From Zhenhengia yiwuensis (GTDB lineage: Bacteria > Bacillota > Clostridia > Lachnospirales > Cellulosilyticaceae), in assembly GCF_014384995.1 (NCBI RefSeq), contig NZ_JACRSY010000051.1, positions 1 through 15,243 on the forward strand: a stretch of 15,243 nucleotides of DNA. Reading direction: 5' to 3'. Numbering within the stretch: position 1 is the first letter of the stretch; each line of letters opens with the position of its first letter. Shown one piece after another: positions 5,843-12,975 of the stretch. Below the pieces are notes generated by a model that made no database searches, was not told where the DNA came from, and saw only the letters and a list, made by a program, of their open reading frames with translations. The translations under genes were made by a program, and so were the position numbers.

Positions 5843-8035
5843 TTATGCCCTATTAAAAGCATACTTCTTCATTTTGTTATAAAGTGCATTAGCAATTCGA
5901 TCAATGTCTGCATCTTCACGTACTATAATAGTGTCTGCCAGTTTGGCTATGTTTACACCTGTGTTACTTCTTGCTCCATCATTAAAGGCTTTTTTAATAC
6001 TTTCGTCATGTGGATAGACTCTACTTCCTCTTGGTAAATCCACAATTTCAGCCCCTCTATCATGAATCATAGCTGTGCCACCTTGCCAGTTGTCAGTTCC
6101 TTTGTAGAGCATTGGTATTTCAGGAATACTAAGCCCTATTTGTTGACCTCCTAATGCATCAGGTAATTTGAAGTTAGTCAATTTATTAAGCCCTCTAATA
6201 CCTCCATTGATGAAGCCAATAATCGTATTAATCACGCTTTTACATACACCTGCTATGCCTTCAAAGATACCACTAAAGATGTCTTTCACACCTTGCCAAG
6301 CCTTTTTCCAATTGCCTGTAAATACACCCACAATAAAGTCAATAAGGCCTCCAAATAGACTCATAAGACCATTAATAATCTCACCTACACCTGTCATCAT
6401 GCCTTGAAAGGCTCCTATTATTTGATGGCACGTTAAATAGATACTCATTCCAAATAACTCTACAATAGGTTTAATTTTCTCCCATAGTCCCATGAAGAAA
6501 CTTACTAGAATTTGAATAGCCAATCCTATAGCCTGTACTACTTTAGAGAATGTTTCCTTCATCTTATTAAAGTCCACACCACAAGCTTCAAGATAACTTC
6601 TAATCTTACTTACTAAATCTAGAAAAAATCCTTTTAGAGGCTCCCAATACTTAAGGACAAGTACAGCCACTAAAGCAATAGCTGTCATAGTAAGTACAAT
6701 CTTATTAGCTGGTGAAAAGATAACCTTAAAGATTGAGCCAGCCATTTGAACATTTTTTGAAAATCTACTATACGCTCCAATAGCACCACTTACCCCTTTG
6801 ACCATCTTGCCGAATATTAAAATAGCCACAGGAATAATAGCAATAAATGCTCCTATCTTTAAGGCTGTATCTTTTTGCTCATCACTCACGTTATTAAATG
6901 TAGTAATGACATTTTGAATACTATCAGCTAATTTTCTAGCATATGGCGTTAATCTTTCTCCTATTGCAAGTGCAAGAGATTCCACACCGCTCATAATAAG
7001 AGTGATTTGACCAGCCAAGTTATCTAACATCACGTCAGACATTCGTTCGGCTGAATCTGTTGAATTATCTATTGCTGTGGCTAAACTATTAAAAGCTTCA
7101 TCTGATGTATTCATAATAGCTAATAATCCAGCCATTGCATTTTTACCTACTAAAGATTCAGCCATACTTGCTCTTTCAGCTTCTGACAACTGACTAAAGG
7201 CATATTTTAACGACTCTAATGTTTCCCTGAAGGGTTTCATCGTTCCATCAGCATTAGATGTTTGTATCACATATGTACCTAAGTTTTTACCTGTTATCTC
7301 AAGTGTTCCACTGAGTTCAGTTAACATGGTTCTAAGTGCTGTACCTGCTTGACTCGCTTTAATCCCACTATTCGCCATTATACCAATAGCCAGAGCTGTA
7401 TCTTCCACACTATAACCTAATGCCCAAGCTACTGAGCCAGCATAGGTAAAGGCTTCACCCATCATACCTATTGTGGTATTGGCATTGGTTGCTGTGGTTG
7501 AAAGGACATCTGCAAAATGATTTGCCTTACTTGCTTCTAATCCAAAGGCACTTAATCCATCGGTAATAATATCACTTACTTTGGCTAATTCTTCACCACT
7601 AGCACTTGCAGCTGCTAAAATTCCAGCTGTTCCTTCTAGGATGTCATTCGTTTTCCAACCAGCTAAAGCCATATATTGCATAGCTTCACTTACTTGAGAT
7701 GCACTAAAAGCTGTAGTCGCACCTAGTTCTGTAGCCTTATCTTTAAGTAGGACAAGTTGCTCACCTGTTGCACCTGATAAAGCTTGTACTTTAGACATGG
7801 ACTTATTAAAATCCATCGTAGCTTTTAGACTAGCCGCACCCATTCCTAGAATAGGTATTGTTACACCTACATTAAGAGAAGTACCCATTTGGGTTATGCT
7901 ATTCCCTATTTTATTTAAGTCTTTGCTAATCCTTTGTGCTTGCCTTGAATATTTAGTCAGCCCATCTTGTGCCTTAACAAGTGTGGGTGTGAAATGATCG
8001 GTTAATCTAAGAATTGCATCAACGATATGAGCCAT
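5843..8035 (-). CDS. Tail tape measure protein (TP901 family)
   Basis: The tape measure protein sets tail length and is ejected ahead of the DNA. This 730-residue protein has the TP901-type core at residues ~75-280 (MSKVQALSGATGEQL, ATTAFSASQVSEAM, ALAGWKT, SGIKASQAGTALRTML). Hydrophobic segments lie at ~393-410 and ~445-463, followed by a long amphipathic region and a conserved C-terminal part with AMIHDRGAEIVDLPRGSRVY. By the usual rule of about 0.15 nm per residue, the tail would be roughly 110 nm long (inference). The ATG at 8035 overlaps the stop of the frameshifted chaperone as TAATG, with GGGGGTGAT directly upstream. The frame is intact. Confidence 0.96.
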   Translation of the reverse strand: MAHIVDAILRLTDHFTPTLVKAQDGLTKYSRQAQRISKDLNKIGNSITQMGTSLNVGVTIPILGMGAASLKATMDFNKSMSKVQALSGATGEQLVLLKDKATELGATTAFSASQVSEAMQYMALAGWKTNDILEGTAGILAAASASGEELAKVSDIITDGLSAFGLEASKANHFADVLSTTATNANTTIGMMGEAFTYAGSVAWALGYSVEDTALAIGIMANSGIKASQAGTALRTMLTELSGTLEITGKNLGTYVIQTSNADGTMKPFRETLESLKYAFSQLSEAERASMAESLVGKNAMAGLLAIMNTSDEAFNSLATAIDNSTDSAERMSDVMLDNLAGQITLIMSGVESLALAIGERLTPYARKLADSIQNVITTFNNVSDEQKDTALKIGAFIAIIPVAILIFGKMVKGVSGAIGAYSRFSKNVQMAGSIFKVIFSPANKIVLTMTAIALVAVLVLKYWEPLKGFFLDLVSKIRSYLEACGVDFNKMKETFSKVVQAIGLAIQILVSFFMGLWEKIKPIVELFGMSIYLTCHQIIGAFQGMMTGVGEIINGLMSLFGGLIDFIVGVFTGNWKKAWQGVKDIFSGIFEGIAGVCKSVINTIIGFINGGIRGLNKLTNFKLPDALGGQQIGLSIPEIPMLYKGTDNWQGGTAMIHDRGAEIVDLPRGSRVYPHDESIKKAFNDGARSNTGVNIAKLADTIIVREDADIDRIANALYNKMKKYAFNRA

Positions 8036-8211
8036 TAATCACCCCCATACATCTGTTTCATTTCTTGCTGTCGTTCTTCTATCTCGAGTTTCATAAAACA
8101 GGCAAGAATACGCTTTTCTCCAAGTGGTATTTGATAGAACTCACTTGGTTTCATACTTTTATATTTAAAAAGAAGATACATAAGCTGTAACTCCCAATCC
8201 TGACTTATTAC
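8035..8211 (-). CDS. C-terminal extension of the tail assembly chaperone, reached by -1 frameshift
   Basis: This stretch has no start codon of its own but is open in the -1 frame relative to xkdN, from the slippery site to TAA 8037-8035. It encodes 58 residues with a hydrophilic, helical character (starting VISQDWELQLMYLLFKYKSM and ending QEMKQMYGGD). Joined to the 138 residues upstream it gives a 196-residue long form, analogous to the gpG/gpGT pair of lambda, where the extension contacts tail tube protein and the core contacts the tape measure. Its stop overlaps the tape measure start. Without the shift the interval would be an unexplained gap in a tightly packed operon. Confidence 0.82.
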   Translation of the reverse strand, partial: VISQDWELQLMYLLFKYKSMKPSEFYQIPLGEKRILACFMKLEIEERQQEMKQMYGGD

Positions 8212-8624
8212 TTTTTTATTTCTTCTTCGTCCTCTTCTGTTTTGTCATAGCCCGATAGTTCAGTAATTACATTTGAAAGCTCTGCAATCTCACCAGCTAA
8301 AAAGAGCTTTTTGACTAGCTCCTTTGGGGTTACACAATCAAAGTGTTGGAGTAGCTTTTTGTCTTTAAGGCTTGGTTCAACCACACCATCAATCACAGTA
8401 AGTACTTGCATATCAAAGAGGTTAATGTTACGCACCCCACCCTTCTTATTAAGGTCAATGGAAGCCCTTTGAATATCTGCATACCTTTCTCCATCAATTG
8501 CCTGACATACCACCTTGAAAGGCTCACCCATCATTTGGGTAAGTCTAGGTACTTCCACCTCTCTTTTTGGCATTTCCATTATCGTTTTATTGTCCATCTG
8601 TAATAATTTATCTATTAATGACAT
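8208..8624 (-). CDS. xkdN: XkdN-like tail assembly chaperone, short form
   Basis: A 138-residue protein of the XkdN type, with RLTQMMGEPFKVVCQAID and DGVVEPSLKDKKLLQHF recognisable. It is placed between the tail tube and tape measure genes, where tail assembly chaperones are always found. Such proteins coat the tape measure and recruit tube subunits but are absent from the finished tail. Translation starts at ATG 8624, 7 bases after a GAGGAGGAG ribosome binding site. The C-terminus is very acidic (EEDEEEIKK) and ends on the frameshift heptamer followed by two TAA codons. Confidence 0.9.
   Translation of the reverse strand: MSLIDKLLQMDNKTIMEMPKREVEVPRLTQMMGEPFKVVCQAIDGERYADIQRASIDLNKKGGVRNINLFDMQVLTVIDGVVEPSLKDKKLLQHFDCVTPKELVKKLFLAGEIAELSNVITELSGYDKTEEDEEEIKK
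8211..8217 (-). promoter_or_regulatory. Programmed -1 ribosomal frameshift site A_AAA_AAG
   Basis: The zero frame reads ATA AAA AAG TAA, so the heptamer A AAA AAG is in the correct X-XXY-YYZ phase three bases before the stop. Slipping by -1 leads straight into the 58-codon extension. I did not identify a clear downstream pseudoknot by eye. Confidence 0.85.
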
Positions 8625-8639
8625 CTATTATCTCCTCCT

Positions 8640-9071
8640 CTATTCTGCAATATCTAATAAGTCCCAATCTGAAAACGTAAAGTTAATTTGTTCCTCTCCT
8701 AATGTCTTAGCTGACCAATTGGCTAAAATCAGCTCATCAAAAACAGCATCCTTTATAACGATACGCTCAGAACCGATTGCATCAGGATCATCTAATTTTG
8801 AGATAATGGTACAAGCTGTTTGCTTACCTTGTTTCATATCCTCATTAAGTTTCTTAATAAAAAAAGAAGATACCTTATTCATCGTGAGCGAACCACTACA
8901 CGAAAAACCAGTTACCTTCTGCGCTTTTGCTAATCTTCTTGTCATATTGACATCTGTTTTATCTAGTGAAACTTTGGCTTCAAAGGCTGTGACTTCTGCC
9001 ATATAGGTTCCATCAATCCATACCTCGCCCCAAGTTCCATTCATTACTTGTTGTGCATTGTATTTGTCCAT
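8640..9071 (-). CDS. xkdM: Tail tube protein (XkdM-like)
   Basis: A 143-residue protein that polymerises inside the sheath to form the tail tube. GEVWIDGTYMAEVTAFEAKV, a central CSGSLTMNKV strand and a C-terminal block with EEQINFTFSDWDLLD match XkdM-type tube proteins, and the length fits. The ATG at 9071 has AAAGGA 5 bases upstream. In related phages it directly follows the sheath gene; here a membrane cargo gene with promoter and terminator separates the two. Confidence 0.92.
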   Translation of the reverse strand: MDKYNAQQVMNGTWGEVWIDGTYMAEVTAFEAKVSLDKTDVNMTRRLAKAQKVTGFSCSGSLTMNKVSSFFIKKLNEDMKQGKQTACTIISKLDDPDAIGSERIVIKDAVFDELILANWSAKTLGEEQINFTFSDWDLLDIAE

Positions 9072-9092
9072 GTTGTTCCTTTCTTGTGGTAT

Positions 9093-9117
9093 AAAAAATA
9101 GGACTATTGAAAGCCCT
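9093..9117 (-). terminator. Intrinsic terminator after the 9134-9721 cargo gene
   Basis: On the minus strand AGGGCT and AGTCCT form a 6-bp stem (one G-U pair) around TTCAAT, followed by A and six T. It lies in the short gap between the cargo gene and the tail tube gene. The stem is short, but the T-run is good. Confidence 0.6.
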
Positions 9118-9133
9118 TAATATAAAAAATATC

Positions 9134-9721
9134 TTATTTATTTACAAATTTTATACTTGCTAGAGTTCTGTCACCTCTTACTGATGCATCTATACCTTTA
9201 AGGTATATAACAAGTGTATCTTCATCTATCCACTCAAGGATTAAATTATAGTCTATCTCATATCTTTGTTTACCTTCAAATTTTGTACCATTTCCAAGTA
9301 AAATAGGATAATCATGTACACGTATTCTCTCCCCTGTATCCTTCTTAAATAAGATCCCTATTTTTTCATAAACCTCTAAAGAAGCCGTTGGTTGAGGAAA
9401 TCCTAAAGAGTATTTTTTTAGAATAACTTCATGATGTCCTTTAGGAGATTTCATATAGCCATAGCTACTGTCTTTCCAAATGCCAGTTAAAAATAAACAA
9501 CCACTGACTAGTAAGGTAGCTAACACAATGAACGTCCTTACTAATATTAGTCTGTTATTTCTTTTACTTGGGTAGCAAACTAAAGTTAATGGTAAGACAA
9601 TCCATAATATGTATCTCCAACCATCTATAAGTAGCGTTATAGATAAAACATGCGTTAAAATAACCATCAAGATATTTAATATTAAGACTGTACATAAAAC
9701 TATCTTATATTTATTATTCAT
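9134..9721 (-). CDS. Membrane-anchored protein, phage cargo gene of unknown function
   Basis: A 195-residue protein with three hydrophobic segments (residues ~6-26, ~36-51, ~58-80), then a soluble domain of about 110 residues that begins MKSPKGHHEVILKK and looks beta-rich. The SPKG-type entry into the domain resembles DUF5412-like proteins, but only loosely, and I make no family call. The ATG at 9721 follows AGGTGG. It interrupts the sheath-tube gene pair, which is normally adjacent, and has its own promoter-like sequence upstream and a hairpin terminator downstream. This arrangement is typical of a moron expressed in the lysogen. Confidence 0.78.
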   Translation of the reverse strand: MNNKYKIVLCTVLILNILMVILTHVLSITLLIDGWRYILWIVLPLTLVCYPSKRNNRLILVRTFIVLATLLVSGCLFLTGIWKDSSYGYMKSPKGHHEVILKKYSLGFPQPTASLEVYEKIGILFKKDTGERIRVHDYPILLGNGTKFEGKQRYEIDYNLILEWIDEDTLVIYLKGIDASVRGDRTLASIKFVNK

Positions 9722-9745
9722 ATTTCCACCTATTTATTTTAAGTA

Positions 9746-9774
9746 ATTGTATCATATACCAAAGAGTATTTAAA
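9746..9774 (-). promoter_or_regulatory. Sigma-A-like promoter of the 9134-9721 cargo gene
   Basis: TTTAAA at 9774-9769, a 17-base spacer, and TACAAT at 9751-9746. A TGA directly precedes the -10, close to but not a perfect extended -10. The start codon is 24 bases downstream. It lies in the 84-base gap after the sheath gene. Confidence 0.5.
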
Positions 9775-9805
9775 CATATTTGAATAATTTATAATTTATT
9801 AATTC

Positions 9806-10870
9806 CTATCCTATATCTACGTTTAGTACAATATCCTCAATTGCATCTAATATCTTAATTTGTGACTTCAAAAATACCTTATCCCTTGTATTAGCCTTTT
9901 TAATATCCAGTTCTTTCATATTTTCCACATCCACACCAATACTCTTCAGATAATTCCTTTGTTGCTCTACATCAATCTCTACTACATTCTTAAAGACAGG
10001 GTCGAGAATACCTTCTAGCACTAGCTGGTCAAGATAGGCCTGAATCGCTGTTATCAGCACACATTTATTATCATAGCTATTAGAATACTTTCCAATATAA
10101 CTATCTTCGCAAGTCGTCTTAATATCATCTTCAATCATGTGCATAGCATCCACAATCTTTATCTTCTTAAAAGATTCTCCCTTGTCTTGTGTGGTTGTGG
10201 TAAAGCTATTTACCCCTCTTGCAATTTTAGCTTTTTCTCCATCATGGTACAGAATCAATTGACCTTTACTAATAGCTTCATCCATTTGCTCTTTAGTAAG
10301 CTGATCAAATCCTATCACTTCTTTTAGTGGTGCAAAAGTTGCACTAATCGTCATTGGTGTTCCAGCTAAAAGTCCAGCTATTCGTGAGGTATATTCTGAT
10401 GTTGTGTAATCTCCTAATGTAGTTTTTATATTAGTAGTTGTAAAGTTGATAACCTTTTCTGTATCTGCTGTGGTTGCATTAGGTAAGACTACCTTACATT
10501 TTTTATTTAGACCTGTCATCCACACAACCATACTAGCTACATCTCCACTCTCAATCTCTGGAATAGCTAGATAATCCCATTTAAGAGATTCCAACACTTC
10601 CTGAGCCTGATTATAATCCTCACCTTCACTTCCTCTAAAAACAATAATAACCTTCTTAGGAGGTTTGATATATCCCATGAAGGCCAATTGTATATATTCT
10701 TTTTGTTTGTCTGTTAGCTGGTCAATTCCAGCTGCATCTTTTATATTATTTAATTCATGTACTTCTTGTTTTTCTCCATTTAATACAAGTGCTACTATTC
10801 CACGTTCTCCTCTTTGGATAGCTGTTGCACCTGTCTGTTTAAAGTTAATCATCACGTTTGGTAAACTCAT
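9806..10870 (-). CDS. xkdK: Contractile tail sheath protein (XkdK-like)
   Basis: The sheath protein wraps the tail tube and contracts on infection, so its presence makes this a myovirus-type tail. The 354-residue protein shows N-terminal NVMINFKQTGATAIQRGERG, a Rossmann-like middle, the conserved SRIAGLLAGTPMTISATFAP segment and a C-terminal domain ending with a beta strand (DIVLNVDIG). The length is typical for the short clostridial sheath family. Start ATG 10870 overlaps the stop of the upstream tail terminator gene as ATGA, with GGGAG upstream. No damage is visible. Confidence 0.95.
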   Translation of the reverse strand: MSLPNVMINFKQTGATAIQRGERGIVALVLNGEKQEVHELNNIKDAAGIDQLTDKQKEYIQLAFMGYIKPPKKVIIVFRGSEGEDYNQAQEVLESLKWDYLAIPEIESGDVASMVVWMTGLNKKCKVVLPNATTADTEKVINFTTTNIKTTLGDYTTSEYTSRIAGLLAGTPMTISATFAPLKEVIGFDQLTKEQMDEAISKGQLILYHDGEKAKIARGVNSFTTTTQDKGESFKKIKIVDAMHMIEDDIKTTCEDSYIGKYSNSYDNKCVLITAIQAYLDQLVLEGILDPVFKNVVEIDVEQQRNYLKSIGVDVENMKELDIKKANTRDKVFLKSQIKILDAIEDIVLNVDIG

Positions 10871-11304
10871 TTATTGCTCCCTTCTATGTGGTGTTCAATG
10901 GTTGTGATAAGTTCATTATCAGGTTCAAAATTAATAAGCTCATGATAAGTAATACGAAAAGAAAATTGGTAAACATCCTTTTCAACTTTCTCAATCATAC
11001 TATCTTGTATTGTAAAGTGCCTATCTTCCACACTTAAGCAAATACCAAAGGCTTGCTTTAACTTTGACATTACCTCTAGGCATTTAAGGCTATCCTTACA
11101 ATCTGAAAAATAGGAAATAACAATGAGTAAGTTTGTAGATATGTAATTCTTAGTTTGGGTTTTACTTTCAATAGGTAGTAATGTGGTAAAAAAGCAAGGC
11201 ACTTTGTAGCCTTCCGTTACTTCATCACCATAAATAGGAATAGTTGGATAAGTACTTTGTAGCACCTGAATAACACCTTTTAATAGATCTTGGTAGCCTA
11301 TCAT
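10867..11304 (-). CDS. Tail terminator / head-tail joining protein
   Basis: A 145-residue protein of the DUF6838 or tail-terminator type found just upstream of sheath genes in clostridial contractile phages. GYQDLLKGVIQVLQ at the N-terminus, IPIYGDEVTEGYKVPCFF and a C-terminal strand YQFSFRITYHE are characteristic. Such proteins cap the finished tube and sheath and dock on the head. The ATG at 11304 overlaps the gp10-like stop (ATGA) and has only a weak ribosome binding site, so translation is probably coupled. It also overlaps the sheath gene by 4 bases. Confidence 0.82.
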   Translation of the reverse strand: MIGYQDLLKGVIQVLQSTYPTIPIYGDEVTEGYKVPCFFTTLLPIESKTQTKNYISTNLLIVISYFSDCKDSLKCLEVMSKLKQAFGICLSVEDRHFTIQDSMIEKVEKDVYQFSFRITYHELINFEPDNELITTIEHHIEGSNK

Positions 11305-11741
11305 AAAAGTTTCTTTACCACCCTATTCACCATCTTTTCGGCTTGCTGTGGCAATTCCTTTTCAAACTCCAACGTTGTCCTCTTAACCATATACTTTCCA
11401 TCTACTCTTTTACCTGTATCTTGTTTCTTTCTACCTTTCCCACCTACTACAATTCTATACCCACGCTCTACTAAATGAAAATGAGGACTAGTTGATTTAA
11501 ATTCTACATACAGGTTTCTACCATACCCCTTCACTCTACTAACTTTATATGAATTAACAAGTTTTTTCTTGCTCGTACCATATGGCCTTTCAGGTGTTTT
11601 CTTCTTAACTTCCTTTCTAAATTGATTTCCCATTTTAATTAAAAGCTTCTCTGATTCGTCAGCATAGCTCTTAGTAACAAAAGATAATTTTTTCTGCAAA
11701 TCTGTTACTCCATTCAACTGGAATACATCATTCTTTGCCAT
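11301..11741 (-). CDS. HK97 gp10-like head-tail protein
   Basis: A 146-residue basic protein. LQKKLSFVTKSYADESEKLL is a helical start, VKKKTPERPYGTSKKKLVNSY is the signature 'P-x-R-T/Y-G-x-L-x-x-S' region, and FHLVERGYR is the conserved strand of the gp10 family. These proteins belong to the neck or tail-completion complex. ATG 11741 overlaps the end of the head-tail adaptor gene by 14 bases and is preceded by AAAGGAG. Confidence 0.88.
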   Translation of the reverse strand: MAKNDVFQLNGVTDLQKKLSFVTKSYADESEKLLIKMGNQFRKEVKKKTPERPYGTSKKKLVNSYKVSRVKGYGRNLYVEFKSTSPHFHLVERGYRIVVGGKGRKKQDTGKRVDGKYMVKRTTLEFEKELPQQAEKMVNRVVKKLL

Positions 11742-12069
11742 CCTTAATCTCCTTTGAAGTCGCTGTAATCTCTAAAGCAAAATCTCCCTCATCCACATTA
11801 ATGATTTCTGTGATATGAAGGAGCCTGTCTTTATATTTTATTTTCATATCAGGTGTTATCCCTTTATGATATCTTGTTAAAACTCTATAAACCGTTTCAG
11901 GTCTTAATCGTTCTTCTAAGGTTTGTTCAAATCCTCTTATGGGCATAATATTAGCCCACACAGTTTTTATTGGTTCCTCTGATAGTGTGATTTGACCTAT
12001 ATCGTTAATTGTTTCTGTGTAGGCTGTGAATGTTATTCGTTTGTTTAGTTTTCCTACATTGCAGCGGAT
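11728..12069 (-). CDS. Head-tail adaptor protein with a non-standard (ATC) or lost start codon
   Basis: The protein resembles SPP1 gp16/HK97 gp7-type head-tail adaptors: VGKLNKRITFTAYTE at the N-terminus, VWANIMPIRG in the middle and KYKDRLLHITEI in the C-terminal half. Read from ATC 12069 it has 113 residues, the normal length. No ATG, GTG or TTG is in frame before GTG 11961, which would remove the conserved N-terminal third. AGGTGAT at 12079-12073 is perfectly complementary to the 16S anti-Shine-Dalgarno sequence and sits 3 bases before the ATC, exactly where ATG is expected. So the start is either a rare AUC codon or a mutated AUG. The Nudix cargo gene is inserted immediately upstream. Confidence 0.8.
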   Translation of the reverse strand: MRCNVGKLNKRITFTAYTETINDIGQITLSEEPIKTVWANIMPIRGFEQTLEERLRPETVYRVLTRYHKGITPDMKIKYKDRLLHITEIINVDEGDFALEITATSKEIKDGKE

Positions 12070-12098
12070 TGTATCACCTACTTTTTATATTTAATTAC

Positions 12099-12130
12099 AA
12101 AAGGTTCTAGGAGAATATATATTCAGAACC
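12099..12130 (-). terminator. Possible terminator after the Nudix gene
   Basis: On the minus strand GGTTCT and AGAACC pair perfectly over 6 bp and enclose a second small palindrome (GAATATATATTC). Four T follow. The T-run is short, so termination would be weak; the hairpin begins within 10 bases of the Nudix stop codon. Confidence 0.4.
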
Positions 12131-12136
12131 GATCCT

Positions 12137-12598
12137 CTATTTATATTTTGCTTCAATATACTCATGTATATTTTCTAGAATAAAGCTATCAATAGGTGCG
12201 ATATTCTCAGGTAACTTATCAATGTCAAACCATTTCACTTCTAATACTTCATTCTCATCAACTTTAAGTTCACCACTGTATTCATCGCAAAAATAAACTG
12301 TTGATATAATATAGACTTCATTGCCGTCTGGATAAATATGATACATCTGCTTACCTGAAAAAACACCATAAAAATCGAGTTCTACAGGGGTTATCCCTAT
12401 TTCTTCTCTTGCTTCACGCACCGCTGTCTCTTCTGTTGTTTCTCCCATTTCCATAGCCCCACCATGAAGTGCCCATTTTCCATTATCTCCACGTTTTTGC
12501 AAAAGTATCTTACCATTTTGATATAAAATAATTCCAGCGGCTGGCATAAACATAGGTGCTGTTCCAATTATCTTTCGAATATCCTTCATAGAGTTCAT
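12137..12598 (-). CDS. Nudix hydrolase (MutT-like), phage cargo gene
   Basis: A 153-residue Nudix protein. The Nudix box G-x5-E-x7-RE-U-x-EE-x-G-U is complete at residues 47-69 (G47, E53, R61, E62, E65, E66, G68), so the metal site is intact. Nudix enzymes cleave nucleoside diphosphates linked to another group; the substrate (ADP-ribose, dNTP or other) cannot be read from the sequence. ATG 12598 follows AGGAGGG by 7 bases. A near-consensus promoter lies upstream, and a hairpin downstream. It splits two head-tail genes that are normally adjacent, so it is cargo, not a structural part. A role in nucleotide clean-up or in blunting nucleotide-signal defences is possible but unsupported. Confidence 0.95.
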   Translation of the reverse strand: MNSMKDIRKIIGTAPMFMPAAGIILYQNGKILLQKRGDNGKWALHGGAMEMGETTEETAVREAREEIGITPVELDFYGVFSGKQMYHIYPDGNEVYIISTVYFCDEYSGELKVDENEVLEVKWFDIDKLPENIAPIDSFILENIHEYIEAKYK

Positions 12599-12634
12599 TA
12601 ACTTTCCCTCCTAGTCTAATAAATACTACTTTTA

Positions 12635-12662
12635 ATTATACTATACTAAAGCTAATATTCAA
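12635..12662 (-). promoter_or_regulatory. Sigma-A-like promoter of the Nudix gene
   Basis: TTGAAT at 12662-12657, a 16-base spacer, and a perfect TATAAT at 12640-12635; the Nudix ATG is 36 bases further on, after an AGGAGGG site. This is the best promoter match in the window. Confidence 0.65.
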
Positions 12663-12672
12663 TGTTTTGTAT

Positions 12673-12966
12673 TTATAACAAATTCACACTATGCCTCCCC
12701 AGCAAACCTTCCAGCATAGTATTCATTCTTAAATTCAACCTATCATTCACATTTATTGTTCTATTATCATAAAACTCAGCTATAAGAACCAATACTGCAA
12801 TTGTTACATCTTCATATCCTTCTAATTGATCTATGCTTTGACCTGTATAATTGCAAATATAAGATTTTGAAGCCTCAATAATAGCTATAATTAATCTATC
12901 ATCCTCGTCTCCATCTTGCCTTAAGTATTCCTTAACTAAGGATAGGTCTATCTCTGAAAGTTTCAT
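12673..12966 (-). CDS. gp6-like head-tail connector
   Basis: A 97-residue, largely helical protein of the phage connector family that docks under the portal. KLSEIDLSLVKEYLRQDGDEDDRLIIAIIEASKSYICNYTG is the family's N-terminal half (shown here in shortened form: LVKEYLRQD, DDRLI, YICNYTG), and a tyrosine/asparagine block (EFYDNR) follows. The length is normal. ATG 12966 has AGAGGTGAT 2 bases upstream and starts 9 bases after the capsid stop, as expected for the operon. Confidence 0.9.
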   Translation of the reverse strand: MKLSEIDLSLVKEYLRQDGDEDDRLIIAIIEASKSYICNYTGQSIDQLEGYEDVTIAVLVLIAEFYDNRTINVNDRLNLRMNTMLEGLLGRHSVNLL

Positions 12967-12975
12967 TTATCACCT

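Noticed and set aside
8515..9006. Long open frame on the plus strand
   Set aside because: It lies antisense to the well-supported tail tube and chaperone genes, has no recognisable domain, and its composition mirrors the opposite strand. The same holds for plus-strand frames at 12992-13372, 13823-14041, 5813-6037 and 3111-3380.
12113..12124. Perfect palindrome GAATATATATTC as an operator
   Set aside because: It lies inside the loop of the hairpin after the Nudix gene, is simple AT-rich sequence, and has no second copy near a promoter.
12137..12598. Nudix protein as a functional part of head assembly
   Set aside because: It has its own promoter and hairpin, has complete enzyme motifs and breaks a conserved gene pair, so cargo is the better reading.
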